DNA from: CAVALG01 sp963630555
GTDB lineage: Bacteria; Bacillota; Clostridia; Oscillospirales; Acutalibacteraceae
Assembly (NCBI GenBank): GCA_963630555.1
Contig: CAVGND010000002.1
Coordinates: 1-64,000, forward strand
DNA: 64,000 nt
Direction of reading: 5' to 3'
Numbering within the stretch: position 1 is the first letter of the stretch; each line of letters begins with the position of its first letter. A program made the position numbers and the translations under genes. Shown here one piece after another: positions 26,410 through 34,620 of the stretch. Below the pieces are notes generated by a model that saw nothing but the letters and a program-made list of their open reading frames with translations, made no database searches and was not told where the DNA came from.

Positions 26410-27813
26410 TTATATAAGTTTACCTTTTAAAATTCCGTCATAATCGGTAATCAATACATTTACAAAGGTGCCTTCAAGTCCCGGGTCGCCCTCAAAATCC
26501 ACCGCGGCGTAGCCGTTGCCCTTGCCCGAAAGCATACCCTCGTTACGGTCGCTTTTTTCGGCAAGCACGCGAACGGTTTTACCCACAAGCGCACAGTTGA
26601 TTTTATCCGAAATGTTTTCCTGAAGCCGCAAAAGTTCACCGAAACGCTTTGATTTTTCGGCACGCGTTGTATCATCGGGCATAGTTGCGGCGGGCGTGCC
26701 CGTCCGCTTGGAATAGATAAATGTAAAAAGCGAATAATACCCCACTTTTTCAACAAGCCTTAAAGTATCCTCAAAATCTTTGTATGTTTCGCCCGGAAAG
26801 CCTACTATTATATCGCTTGTAAGTTCAATATCGGGCATAAGTTCGCGTGCGCGGTTTATAAGCGACAGATATTTTTCGGATGTATACCGTCTGTTCATTC
26901 GTTTCAGTATTTCGTCCGAACCCGACTGCACAGGCAGGTGCAAATGGCGGCACACCTTTTCGCATTCCGACATCGCGATAAGCAATTCATCGGTACAATC
27001 TTTCGGGTGAGAGGTCATAAACCGTATCCTGAAGTCCCCGTCGATCGCGTTTATTTTTCGCAAAAGTTGGGGGAAACTTATTCCGCCGCCGTTATACGAA
27101 TTGACGTTTTGCCCAAGCAGGGTTATTTCTTTAACGCCGCTTGCAACAAGTTCCGCCGCCTCAGCTGCTACGGCGTCGGGTTCGCGTGAGATCTCGCGGC
27201 CGCGCACATACGGAACAATACAATAGGTGCAGAAATTGTTGCATCCGCTCATAATAGGCAGCCATGCCTTAAACTTTCCGTCACGCCTGATCGGTGTGCC
27301 TTCGGCAATAATGTTTTCCTCGTCCGATATATTAAATATCCTGCGCTTTTCGGTAAGTCTGCGGTAGACCAGTTCAGGTAATCGGTGGCGTATATGCGTA
27401 CCCATAACAATATCAACATACGGGTAACTGTTTTTTATTTTTTCGGCAATTTGCGGTTGCTGAACCATACATCCGCAGATGCACAGCATCATCCCCGCGC
27501 GATTTTTTTTAATGTTTTTATAACTGCCGACATTGCCGAACACACGCAGTTCCGCGTGTTCACGCACGGCGCAGGTGTTAAACACCACAAAGTCAGCCGA
27601 TTTGGGGTCGTCTGTAAGTCTGTACCCCATTTCGCACAAAAGCCCTTTTATGCGTTCCGAATCGCTTACGTTTTGCTGACAACCGTATGTCACAACAGCG
27701 GCGGACGGCGTATTTGTGTACTTTGCGGCGAGTATCGTCCGCACCCTTGCGGCATAAGCGCGCTGCTCGTCTGCGGCAGCGGTATCCGGCGCGGTAACAT
27801 TTTGCAAAAGCAA
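26410..27813 (-). CDS. miaB: tRNA-2-methylthio-N6-dimethylallyladenosine synthase
   Basis: 467 residues. The N-terminal methylthiotransferase domain has its three cluster cysteines in YGCQQNVSDSE, FNTCAVRE and CICGCM. The radical-SAM CxxxCxxC motif is SGCNNFCTYC, followed by VPYVRGRE. A C-terminal TRAM domain is present. It methylthiolates i6A37 produced by MiaA. The start is a TTG at 27813 with a purine-rich AGGGGGA site seven bases upstream. The N-terminal ~35 residues are a variable extension. Confidence 0.95.
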   Translation of the reverse strand: MLLQNVTAPDTAAADEQRAYAARVRTILAAKYTNTPSAAVVTYGCQQNVSDSERIKGLLCEMGYRLTDDPKSADFVVFNTCAVREHAELRVFGNVGSYKNIKKNRAGMMLCICGCMVQQPQIAEKIKNSYPYVDIVMGTHIRHRLPELVYRRLTEKRRIFNISDEENIIAEGTPIRRDGKFKAWLPIMSGCNNFCTYCIVPYVRGREISREPDAVAAEAAELVASGVKEITLLGQNVNSYNGGGISFPQLLRKINAIDGDFRIRFMTSHPKDCTDELLIAMSECEKVCRHLHLPVQSGSDEILKRMNRRYTSEKYLSLINRARELMPDIELTSDIIVGFPGETYKDFEDTLRLVEKVGYYSLFTFIYSKRTGTPAATMPDDTTRAEKSKRFGELLRLQENISDKINCALVGKTVRVLAEKSDRNEGMLSGKGNGYAAVDFEGDPGLEGTFVNVLITDYDGILKGKLI

Positions 27814-27841
27814 ATATAAATCCCCCTACAAATACTGCATT

Positions 27842-27880
27842 AAGTGGGGCAGATTACCGGAAACGGATTCAACCCCACTT
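27842..27880 (-). other. Hairpin in the miaB leader
   Basis: AAGTGGGG pairs with CCCCACTT, with an inner CCG/CGG stem. It lies between the dockerin gene and miaB; on the + strand it is followed by TTTT, so it might act in either direction. Confidence 0.4.
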
Positions 27881-27894
27881 TTAATTCAATAAAT

Positions 27895-27923
27895 ATTTTA
27901 CATTAAAATGCACTCATATTCAA
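27895..27923 (-). promoter_or_regulatory. Candidate promoter of the miaB-to-transketolase gene run
   Basis: Read leftward: TTGAAT, 17 bases, TAAAAT, 82 bases before the miaB TTG. This 137-base gap is the widest break at the head of the leftward run. Confidence 0.5.
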
Positions 27924-27950
27924 GTATGAAATATTAACATACATATAGGT

Positions 27951-28757
27951 TTATTCGGCAGGAAAACTATCAATAATTTGTGCGTCATACTGTAACACCA
28001 TTACCGCATCCTGCACATTGCATTTTCCGTCTGCGTCAACATCGCCCGCAACCTTCTGTTTCAGGGTTGCGTCGCCGATAATTTCCGCGTCAAGCCGCAA
28101 TATCCAAATAGCATCCGTTATGCCGACACGGTTATCATTGTCTGCATCCCCGTATCTAACGGTGAACTGTTCGCTTTTTAAAAGTGCGCCGCAGTCACGG
28201 CAGCGGGTTTCAATAATACCTGCCTCGCCCGATTTCGGACGCTTGGCAACCGTTTCCTCCGTTTCTGAATGTTCACATTCCGTAACCGTAAATATAAATT
28301 CGGTATTGACGGCAGGCAATGTGGTATACCTGCCGTTTCCGTCATTCACGCTTAATGTAACCGACGCCGAAACCGTCAACTCATCGCCAAGAGCCACGCC
28401 TTCCCCTGCCGTTACGGATATTTTAAGCAGATCGTTAACTCCCGAAACGGCACCCGATACGGGGGCATTTACAATCACCTGCAATTTATCTTTTTCCGAA
28501 ACTGCCGTTTCCCAGCCCTGCTGCAAACATTCAATTCCGTTAAGCGTCAGACCTTCGGAAAGCGAAAATTTAACCTGCGCGCATTCAACCGCATCTGCAT
28601 CAATATCCAGTATCACATCCTCCGTACCGCCTGCCGTTATCACACCCGAACCCAAAAGTTCCGCGGATGCGGCCGCTGCCGCCGCAGGTAACGAAAACTG
28701 CACAGTCAAAGCCGTAAGCACTGCGATTACTGCCAATGCTATTGATTTTTTAAACAT
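27951..28757 (-). CDS. Secreted cohesin-like and dockerin protein
   Basis: 268 residues with a signal peptide (~1-30, cleavage near AAAAA). Residues ~33-155 form a beta-rich domain with the spacing of cohesin-type modules (VILDIDADAVECAQVKFSL, then LLKISVTA). A short Cys-containing segment (CEHSET ... RCRDCGALL) follows. Residues ~200-268 are a type-I dockerin with two calcium-binding repeats, DADNDNRVGITD and DVDADGKCNVQD, each followed by a helix. Dockerins bind cohesins of scaffoldins or surface anchors. A protein with both modules could be a small adaptor, but the cohesin call is weaker than the dockerin call. Neighbouring genes are not cellulosomal. Confidence 0.75.
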   Translation of the reverse strand: MFKKSIALAVIAVLTALTVQFSLPAAAAAASAELLGSGVITAGGTEDVILDIDADAVECAQVKFSLSEGLTLNGIECLQQGWETAVSEKDKLQVIVNAPVSGAVSGVNDLLKISVTAGEGVALGDELTVSASVTLSVNDGNGRYTTLPAVNTEFIFTVTECEHSETEETVAKRPKSGEAGIIETRCRDCGALLKSEQFTVRYGDADNDNRVGITDAIWILRLDAEIIGDATLKQKVAGDVDADGKCNVQDAVMVLQYDAQIIDSFPAE

Positions 28758-28770
28758 TTTCGGTCATCCT

Positions 28771-29649
28771 TTAATACTTGATTTTACCGTCGGCTACATC
28801 TTTAAGATGTTTACCGTAGGGCGATTTTCCGTATCTGTCGGCTGATTCAAGCAATTTTTCTTTTGTTATCCAGCCGTTTTTATATGCTATTTCCTCAATG
28901 GCGGAGATCTGTATTCCCTGCCTGTTTTCAATCACGCGGACAAACTCCGCCGCTTCGCTGAGCGCGTCCATTGTGCCCGTATCAAGCCATGCATACCCCC
29001 TGCCGAGCGTTACTACATTAAGGCTGCCGTCCTCAAGATAGAGCCTGTTAAGATCGGTTATTTCAAGTTCGCCCCTTGCCGAGGGTTTAACTTTTTTAGC
29101 CATTTCGACAACGCGTTTATCGTAAAAATAAAGTCCCGTTACACAATAGTTTGATTTGGGGTTGGCAGGCTTTTCTTCAATCGAAACAGCCTTGCCGTTT
29201 TCGTCAAACTCAACAATTCCGAAACGCTCCGGGTCGTTTACATAATACCCGAATACGGTTGCGCCGTTTTCGCGGTTTGCCGCCTCTTTAAGCTGTTTTG
29301 AAATTCCGTTGCCGTAAAAGATATTATCACCGAGAACCATAGCGCAACTGTCGTCCCCTATAAATTCTTCACCTATCAGGAACGCCTGCGCCAGCCCGTC
29401 AGGTGACGGCTGAACGGCATAGGAAAGGTTTATTCCGTAGTCCGACCCGTCGCCGAGCAGTCTTTCAAAATTCGGCAGATCCGTCGGCGTGGAGATGATA
29501 AGTATGTCCTTAATTCCCGCCAGCATAAGCGTCGAAAGCGGATAATATATCATCGGCTTATCGTAAACCGGCAGAAGTTGCTTTGAAGTTACCATTGTTA
29601 ACGGGTAAAGTCGTGTTCCCGATCCGCCTGCAAGTACAATACCTTTCAT
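28771..29649 (-). CDS. rfbA: Glucose-1-phosphate thymidylyltransferase
   Basis: 292 residues, full length. Nucleotide-binding GGSGTRLYPLT and SKQLLPVYDKPMIYYPLS motifs are classic RmlA; GDNIFYG and the EEKP loop are present. Makes dTDP-glucose, first step towards dTDP-L-rhamnose. The other rml genes are not in this window, so the pathway must be completed elsewhere. 13 bases separate it from the downstream secreted dockerin protein. Confidence 0.95.
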   Translation of the reverse strand: MKGIVLAGGSGTRLYPLTMVTSKQLLPVYDKPMIYYPLSTLMLAGIKDILIISTPTDLPNFERLLGDGSDYGINLSYAVQPSPDGLAQAFLIGEEFIGDDSCAMVLGDNIFYGNGISKQLKEAANRENGATVFGYYVNDPERFGIVEFDENGKAVSIEEKPANPKSNYCVTGLYFYDKRVVEMAKKVKPSARGELEITDLNRLYLEDGSLNVVTLGRGYAWLDTGTMDALSEAAEFVRVIENRQGIQISAIEEIAYKNGWITKEKLLESADRYGKSPYGKHLKDVADGKIKY

Positions 29650-29663
29650 TTTTAAGTCCTCCG

Positions 29664-30581
29664 TTATTTTGAATATTTTATAAGTTCCGCCGATGTAATA
29701 ACAACATCGGTTGCGGGCTTGTTGGTGCTTTCGTCCGCGTCAACCTGACTTATAGCGGTAACAACATCCATACCCTTATATACCTGTGCAAATACCGTAT
29801 GTCCGCCCGTCGCCCTGTAAGCGCCGTCAAGATGCAGGTTTGCGCCGTTTTCGTAATAGAACTGCCACATTTCGTCCGGTATTTCGGAATAGACGGGCGA
29901 GCCGTTTTGATTATACATATAATCGTTGAACATTGAGTCAAGTTGCTTTTCGGTTGACGACTGACCGTAATACTGTTTGAACTGTGCCTTGGTGTTTTCA
30001 ACCGTAGCGAGGTAATATTTTTTCATTTCTTCCCAACTTGAATATTCGCTTTTGGGGTCGGACGGGCAGTTTATAAAGAACTGGCTGCCGTTAGTGTTTA
30101 CACCCGAATTTGCCATTGCGACCGAACCCGTGATATTAACCAGTTTCTTATCAAACTCATCTTCAAAATTCTCGCCCCAGATACTCTCGCCGCCCGTTCC
30201 CGTTCCGTTAGGGTCGCCGCCCTGTATCATAAAATCTTTTATAACACGGTGGAAGATAAGCCCGTTATAATATCCGTCTTTTATATGCGTCTTGAAATTT
30301 TCAACCGCTTTGGGCGCAGCCTTTTCAAAAAATCGCATATAAATATCACCCATATTGGTGTGCAAAACGGCTACCTCCTCGCCCTCCTGCGGCTCGGAAA
30401 GTTGAAAGCCGAGTTGTTCGCCCGAATATGCGTCGGTTGATTCGTTAAGCGTAATTTCAGCCGTATCGGACGATGATTTTGAAGATTTATCGGCAGACGA
30501 AGTATCGTCCGAATTGCCGCAGCCGGACAGCGGCAAAACCAAAACTATGGCGCAAAGCAGCGCGGAAATAAGTTTTTTCAT
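29664..30581 (-). CDS. Cyclophilin-type peptidyl-prolyl isomerase, lipoprotein
   Basis: 305 residues. A lipoprotein signal is clear: basic start, hydrophobic core, then PLSGCGN with the lipidated Cys. A Ser/Asp-rich linker (~24-60) leads to the cyclophilin domain, which has FHRVIKDFMIQGGDP and NGSQFFI. An insertion of ~80 residues rich in Tyr/Gln lies between the two halves of the catalytic domain. It likely assists folding of exported proteins at the outer membrane face. Its start overlaps the stop of the cytoplasmic cyclophilin gene (TAATG). Confidence 0.93.
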   Translation of the reverse strand: MKKLISALLCAIVLVLPLSGCGNSDDTSSADKSSKSSSDTAEITLNESTDAYSGEQLGFQLSEPQEGEEVAVLHTNMGDIYMRFFEKAAPKAVENFKTHIKDGYYNGLIFHRVIKDFMIQGGDPNGTGTGGESIWGENFEDEFDKKLVNITGSVAMANSGVNTNGSQFFINCPSDPKSEYSSWEEMKKYYLATVENTKAQFKQYYGQSSTEKQLDSMFNDYMYNQNGSPVYSEIPDEMWQFYYENGANLHLDGAYRATGGHTVFAQVYKGMDVVTAISQVDADESTNKPATDVVITSAELIKYSK

Positions 30582-31180
30582 TATTCAGCCACCTCGATAT
30601 CTATACCCTCGATAGTTACGGGGGTAATGGGTTTGTCCGCACCGTCAACCTCCGCGTCGGCTATTTTATGCACGGTGTCCATACCGTCATACACCTGACC
30701 GAAAACGCTGTGCCTGAAATCAAGCCACGGCGTACCGCCTAATTTTTCGTAACCCTCAACCGCTTGCGGCGGAAAACTGTCGGGCAGCTGCTTCATCTGC
30801 TCGGTCATATTTTGCGGAACCGACTGTGCCTCAACAATAAAGAACTGGCTGCCGTTGGTGCCGGGGCCTGCGTTCGCCATTGAAAGCGCGCCGCAGATAT
30901 TATGCAGCAAGGGGTGAAATTCATCGGCAAAAGGCTTGCCCCAAATACTCTCGCCGCCGCAGCCGGTAGCCGTCGGGTCGCCGCCCTGTATCATAAAATC
31001 TTTTATAACACGGTGAAAAACGATACCGTTGTAATATCCGTTTTTAGCGTGGGTAACAAAATTTTCAACCGTCTTGGGCGCATATTCGCCGAAAAGGCGT
31101 ATTTTTATATCGCCCATATTGGTATGCATAACGGCAACATTTTCGCCGCTTACAGGTAAATCCAACTGATTAAAAGCCAA
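30581..31180 (-). CDS. Cyclophilin-type peptidyl-prolyl isomerase, cytoplasmic
   Basis: 199 residues without a signal peptide. Catalytic motifs FHRVIKDFMIQGGDP, GSQFFIV and FGQVYDGMD are present. It shares much of the active-site region with the lipoprotein encoded next, so the pair probably arose by duplication with one copy redirected to the cell surface. A GGAGG-type ribosome binding site precedes the start. Transcribed divergently from nrdR. Confidence 0.95.
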   Translation of the reverse strand: MAFNQLDLPVSGENVAVMHTNMGDIKIRLFGEYAPKTVENFVTHAKNGYYNGIVFHRVIKDFMIQGGDPTATGCGGESIWGKPFADEFHPLLHNICGALSMANAGPGTNGSQFFIVEAQSVPQNMTEQMKQLPDSFPPQAVEGYEKLGGTPWLDFRHSVFGQVYDGMDTVHKIADAEVDGADKPITPVTIEGIDIEVAE

Positions 31181-31214
31181 AACAAAAACCTCCGAAAAAA
31201 TATTAGTTTATTAT

Positions 31215-31243
31215 ATTTTACATAAAACCGCCGACATAATCAA
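31215..31243 (-). promoter_or_regulatory. Promoter of the cyclophilin genes
   Basis: Read leftward: TTGATT, 17 bases, TAAAAT, 35 bases before the ATG. Confidence 0.6.
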
Positions 31244-31264
31244 CACAAAAATTATTAAATTTTC

Positions 31265-31294
31265 TTGACTTGCGGTTTTTTTCTGTGATATGAT
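31265..31294 (+). promoter_or_regulatory. Promoter of nrdR
   Basis: TTGACT, 18-base spacer, TATGAT, 34 bases before the nrdR start; divergent from the cyclophilin promoter. Confidence 0.65.
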
Positions 31295-31327
31295 ATAAAA
31301 AATTCAAACAAAAAAGGTGAAACGCAT

Positions 31328-31783
31328 ATGAAATGCCCCTACTGCGCATTTGAAGAAAGCAAGGTTATAGATTCGCGCCCGACCGATGAGGGTGAGCGTA
31401 TCCGCCGCCGCCGCGAGTGCCTTAAATGCGGCAAACGCTTTACGACCTACGAAATAATCGAAAGCCTGCCGATAATTGTTATTAAAAAGGATAAAACGCG
31501 CGAAGTGTTTGACCGTGATAAGTTGATGACCGGGCTTTTGCGTGCCTGCCAAAAACGCCCCGTATCGATTGACGAGCTTGAAAAATTGGTTGACGATATT
31601 GAGGCTTCGCTGCATAATTCGCTTGACCGTGAAGTAACATCCGACCGAATAGGCGAACTTGTTATGGAAAAACTTAAAGCGCTTGACGAGGTGGCATATG
31701 TCCGCTTTGCCTCGGTTTACAGGCAGTTTAAGGATATAAACACCTTTATGGAGGAACTTAACAAACTGCTTTCGGGCAAATGA
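31328..31783 (+). CDS. nrdR: Transcriptional repressor NrdR
   Basis: 151 residues, usual length. The N-terminal zinc ribbon uses C3, C6, C31 and C34, with the conserved RRRRECLKCGKRFTTYE block. An ATP-cone domain (~49-139) follows. NrdR senses ATP/dATP and represses ribonucleotide reductase genes; no nrd gene is present here. An AAAGGTG site precedes the ATG. Monocistronic by spacing. Confidence 0.97.
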   Translation: MKCPYCAFEESKVIDSRPTDEGERIRRRRECLKCGKRFTTYEIIESLPIIVIKKDKTREVFDRDKLMTGLLRACQKRPVSIDELEKLVDDIEASLHNSLDREVTSDRIGELVMEKLKALDEVAYVRFASVYRQFKDINTFMEELNKLLSGK

Positions 31784-31892
31784 TATACTTTTAAACCGCA
31801 TAAATTCAGAACCGCAAATCCGATATGGTTTGCGGTTCTTTCTATTTGCCCAAAACGATTACACACCGCTATCCGTCCCGTGCGCCCTGCCC

Positions 31893-31997
31893 GACCGCTG
31901 ACGGTACGCACTTACCCTTGCCTCCCTCTGACGAGGGAGGTGGCACGGCGGCAGCCGTGACGGAGGGAGAGATAACTAAGGCTAACGGAAAATCGCA
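31893..31997 (+). repeat. 105-bp dispersed repeat, copy A
   Basis: Matches 34673-34777 in the same orientation with four mismatches by my count. It contains stem-loops CCTCCCTC/GAGGGAGG and CACGGC/GCCGTG. Palindromic elements of this type are scattered in gut Clostridia genomes. It flanks the RHH-TIR gene pair on the left. Confidence 0.85.
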
Positions 31998-32000
31998 AAA

Positions 32001-32116
32001 TTACTATTGTAATTTTTACAATTGCAGTTTATAATAGATATTGGCAGACGGCAAAAATCAATCATTTTTTGATTACAAGTGTAAAATATGCGTTGACATT
32101 TGATTACAATTGTAAT
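32001..32116 (+). promoter_or_regulatory. Operator cluster before the RHH-TIR operon
   Basis: The perfect 14-base palindrome ATTACAATTGTAAT (32103-32116) fills the promoter spacer. A close copy GATTACAAGTGTAA lies at 32071-32084, and two degenerate copies, TTACTATTGTAA and TTACAATTG, at 32001-32024. Such repeated palindromes are typical of autoregulatory ribbon-helix-helix operators; the link to the RHH protein encoded just downstream is inference. Confidence 0.65.
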
Positions 32117-32121
32117 ATAAT
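32093..32121 (+). promoter_or_regulatory. Consensus promoter of the RHH-TIR operon
   Basis: TTGACA (32093-32098), 17 bases, TATAAT (32116-32121): a perfect match to the SigA consensus, 22 bases before the RHH start, overlapping the palindromic operator. Confidence 0.85.
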
Positions 32122-32142
32122 AGACGGCGGAAGGGCATTTTT

Positions 32143-32340
32143 ATGGAAAAGAAATTGATTATAACTTCTAAAAAATATAGGGGCGAAACTATGGTTGTAT
32201 CATCACGGCTGACCAATGAGTTGGTTGAAGAACTTGATAAAATAGCGGAAAAGACCGGCCGCACGAGGAACGAGATTGTTCAACTGTGTTTGGAATTTGC
32301 CGTTGATAATTTGGAAATAAAAGAAAATAAACAAGACTGA
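32143..32340 (+). CDS. Ribbon-helix-helix (CopG/Arc-type) transcriptional regulator
   Basis: 65 residues. The segment TMVVSSRLTNELVEELDKIA followed by TGRTRNEIVQLCLEFAVDN has the beta-strand, helix, turn, helix pattern of RHH repressors; the N-terminal 16 residues are an extension. AAGGG lies seven bases before the ATG; an internal ATG at 32191 would give the core alone. It is the first gene of a two-gene operon with the TIR protein (27 bases apart). A strong promoter overlapped by palindromes suggests it keeps the operon silent. An antitoxin-like role for this gene is possible but unproven. Confidence 0.8.
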   Translation: MEKKLIITSKKYRGETMVVSSRLTNELVEELDKIAEKTGRTRNEIVQLCLEFAVDNLEIKENKQD

Positions 32341-32367
32341 ATTAATTAAAGCGATAAGGGGATTGTT

Positions 32368-34620
32368 ATGGCAGTTTTCAAATGTAAAATGTGCGGCGGC
32401 ACAATTGAATTTGAGCAGGGTTCAACCGTAGGAGTATGTGACTCGTGCGGTACAAAACAAACTCTGCCCCGTCTTGATGACGAAAAAAGAGCAAATTTAT
32501 ATGACCGTGCAAACCATTTCCGCCGCAATAATGATTTTGACAAGGCGATGGGTATTTACGAACAGATTTTAAGCGAGGATAACACCGACGCGGAAGCCTA
32601 TTGGTCGCTTGTTCTCTGCCGTTACGGTATTGAATATGTCAAAGACCCCGCAACTCATAAACGCGTTCCCACGGTAAACCGCGCGCAGTTCACCTCAATT
32701 TTTGCGGACGAAGATTATAAATCGGCATTGCAATACGCCGACGGGTACCAAAAAGAAATATATGAGCAGGAAGCAAAAGCAATTGATGAAATTCAAAAGG
32801 GTATTCTTGCAATTTCGCAAAAAGAAGAACCTTTTGATGTTTTTATTTGCTACAAAGAAACCGATAAAGACGGCAGAAGAACGCAGGACAGCGTTCTTGC
32901 AAATGACCTTTACCACCAATTAAGGCAAGAGGGTTTTAAGGTGTTTTTCAGCCGTATAACACTTGAAGATAAATTAGGCACGGCGTACGAGCCGTACATA
33001 TTCGCCGCCTTGAATTCCGCAAAAGTTATGGTCGTACTCGGAACAAAGGCGGAATATTTTAATGCCGTTTGGGTAAAAAACGAGTGGAGCCGATATTTGG
33101 CGCTTGTTAAAAAGTCGGGCGGCAAGAAAATGCTCATCCCGGCATACCGTGATATGGACCCTTACGACCTGCCGGAAGAATTTTCTCACCTGCAGGCGCA
33201 GGATATGTCAAAACTCGGCTTTATGCAGGATTTAATAAGAGGGATTAAGAAGATAATTTCGGTAAGCGCGCCTAAGCCGGCGGCAGGTGACGCTGTTGTT
33301 ATAAACAGCGGTAACGCAAATGTCGAACCGCTGCTTAAGCGTGCCTTTATGTTCCTTGAAGACGGAAATTGGCATGAAGCCGACGAATATTGCGAGAAGG
33401 TGCTGGATCAAGACCCCGAAAATGCCGCTGCGTATTTAGGGAAATTGATGGCGCAGCTGCAGGTTTCAAAACAGGAAAAATTAGCAGACTGCGAAGAACC
33501 GTTTGCCGAAAACAGCAATTACCAAAAGGCGCTGCGGTTTGGCAATGCGGACTTACAGAGCGTGTTAAAAGGATATATTAAACATATTAACGAGCGTAAC
33601 GAAACTGCAAGATTAGAGAAGGCTTATAATTCGGCGTTGGAAATTATGAATAACGCAATTTCCGAAAAAGATTATCTCAGCGCAGCCGAAAAATTTGAAG
33701 CGATTGCTCAATTCAAAGACGCCGGAAAACTTGCCGAGCAGTGCCGTCAAAATGCGGAAAAGATAAAGCAAGAGCGTGTTGAAAAAGAAGAAGTCCAAAA
33801 ACTTGAGCGCGAGCGCAAAGCCGAGGAAAAGCGAATAGCAGCAGAAAAGCGCAAAAAACGCAACATAAAAATCGCAAAAATAGGTACGCCTATTCTTTGC
33901 GCCTGTATCGCTTTTGTAATTGTGCTTGTAACGGTTATTATGCCGGCAATAGACAAGCGCAATTTTATATCAAAATACGGGCAAAAGGCTTACGATATGT
34001 TCGGAACAGCCGAAGAAGGCTCAATTGTAAAATTCGGGAAATATGAGCAGGATAATGACGAAAGCAACGGGCAGGAAGATATTGAATGGCAGGTGCTTGA
34101 TATTAAGGACGGTAAAATGCTTGTTGTAAGCCGCTATGCGCTTGATTGCCAACCGTATAACACAGAACTAACAGATGTAACCTGGGAAACCTGTTCGCTT
34201 AGGAATTGGCTTAACAACACATTTTACAGCGGAACATTCACCGAAGATGAACGTGCTTTAATTGCCGACAGTACCGTATATGCACAAGCCAACCCGCAAT
34301 ACAACACCGACCCGGGTAATGACACAACCGACAAGGTGTTTTTACTTAGTATAAACGAAGTTGAAGAATATTTTTCTTCAAATGAAGAAAGAATGTGCGT
34401 ACCGACCGCTTACGCGGTAGCAAACGGCGCATATACAAGTGATACTTATGAAAAAGGTGGCGAAGCCACCTGCTGGTGGTGGGTCCGTTCGCCCGGCACT
34501 TACCAGGGTTATGCCGCTTTTGTCGGCGCTGACGGTTCGGTCTCTTACTTCGGTTACTATGTCGACGGTGTTGGTGACGCCGTGCGTCCCGCAATGTGGA
34601 TAAATTTGAAATCAAAATAA
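32368..34620 (+). CDS. Membrane TIR-domain protein with zinc ribbon, TPR-like repeats and DUF6273-like C-terminus
   Basis: 750 residues. Order: zinc ribbon (C6, C9, C24, C27); TPR-like helices (~43-90); TIR domain (~155-285) starting EPFDVFICYKETD, with the putative NADase-type Glu at E239 in VWVKNEW; further TPR-like helices (~320-465); a charged coiled coil (~465-500); one membrane span (~507-526) flanked by KRKKR on the N side; and a Trp/Tyr-rich DUF6273-like, C-type-lectin-like domain (~550-750) with TCSLRNWLNN and WWWVRSPG. By the positive-inside rule the TIR half is cytoplasmic and the C-terminal domain is outside. Zinc-ribbon-TIR proteins are frequent in gut Firmicutes but their function is not established. 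Known bacterial TIR domains cleave NAD+ in defence or make signalling nucleotides; a sensor-effector role is inference. Start supported by AAGGGG eight bases upstream. Confidence 0.85.
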   Translation: MAVFKCKMCGGTIEFEQGSTVGVCDSCGTKQTLPRLDDEKRANLYDRANHFRRNNDFDKAMGIYEQILSEDNTDAEAYWSLVLCRYGIEYVKDPATHKRVPTVNRAQFTSIFADEDYKSALQYADGYQKEIYEQEAKAIDEIQKGILAISQKEEPFDVFICYKETDKDGRRTQDSVLANDLYHQLRQEGFKVFFSRITLEDKLGTAYEPYIFAALNSAKVMVVLGTKAEYFNAVWVKNEWSRYLALVKKSGGKKMLIPAYRDMDPYDLPEEFSHLQAQDMSKLGFMQDLIRGIKKIISVSAPKPAAGDAVVINSGNANVEPLLKRAFMFLEDGNWHEADEYCEKVLDQDPENAAAYLGKLMAQLQVSKQEKLADCEEPFAENSNYQKALRFGNADLQSVLKGYIKHINERNETARLEKAYNSALEIMNNAISEKDYLSAAEKFEAIAQFKDAGKLAEQCRQNAEKIKQERVEKEEVQKLERERKAEEKRIAAEKRKKRNIKIAKIGTPILCACIAFVIVLVTVIMPAIDKRNFISKYGQKAYDMFGTAEEGSIVKFGKYEQDNDESNGQEDIEWQVLDIKDGKMLVVSRYALDCQPYNTELTDVTWETCSLRNWLNNTFYSGTFTEDERALIADSTVYAQANPQYNTDPGNDTTDKVFLLSINEVEEYFSSNEERMCVPTAYAVANGAYTSDTYEKGGEATCWWWVRSPGTYQGYAAFVGADGSVSYFGYYVDGVGDAVRPAMWINLKSK
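34498..34578 (+). other. Variable-region-like segment at the end of the TIR protein gene
   Basis: Codons 711-737, between the WVRSPG motif and VRPAMW. Fifteen residues (T, Y, G, F, S, D) fall at positions that, as I recall related DUF6273 proteins, are Asn-rich; all fifteen use codons ending in T or C. Every one can arise from AAC or AAT by changing adenines. Only 10 of 81 bases are A, far below the rest of the gene. This is the pattern expected of a diversity-generating retroelement target. No reverse transcriptase or template repeat was seen in this window. Confidence 0.45.

Noticed and set aside
32143..34620. Classical toxin-antitoxin pair
   Set aside because: The RHH protein could be an antitoxin, but the partner is a 750-residue multidomain membrane protein rather than a small toxin; kept as a regulated operon.
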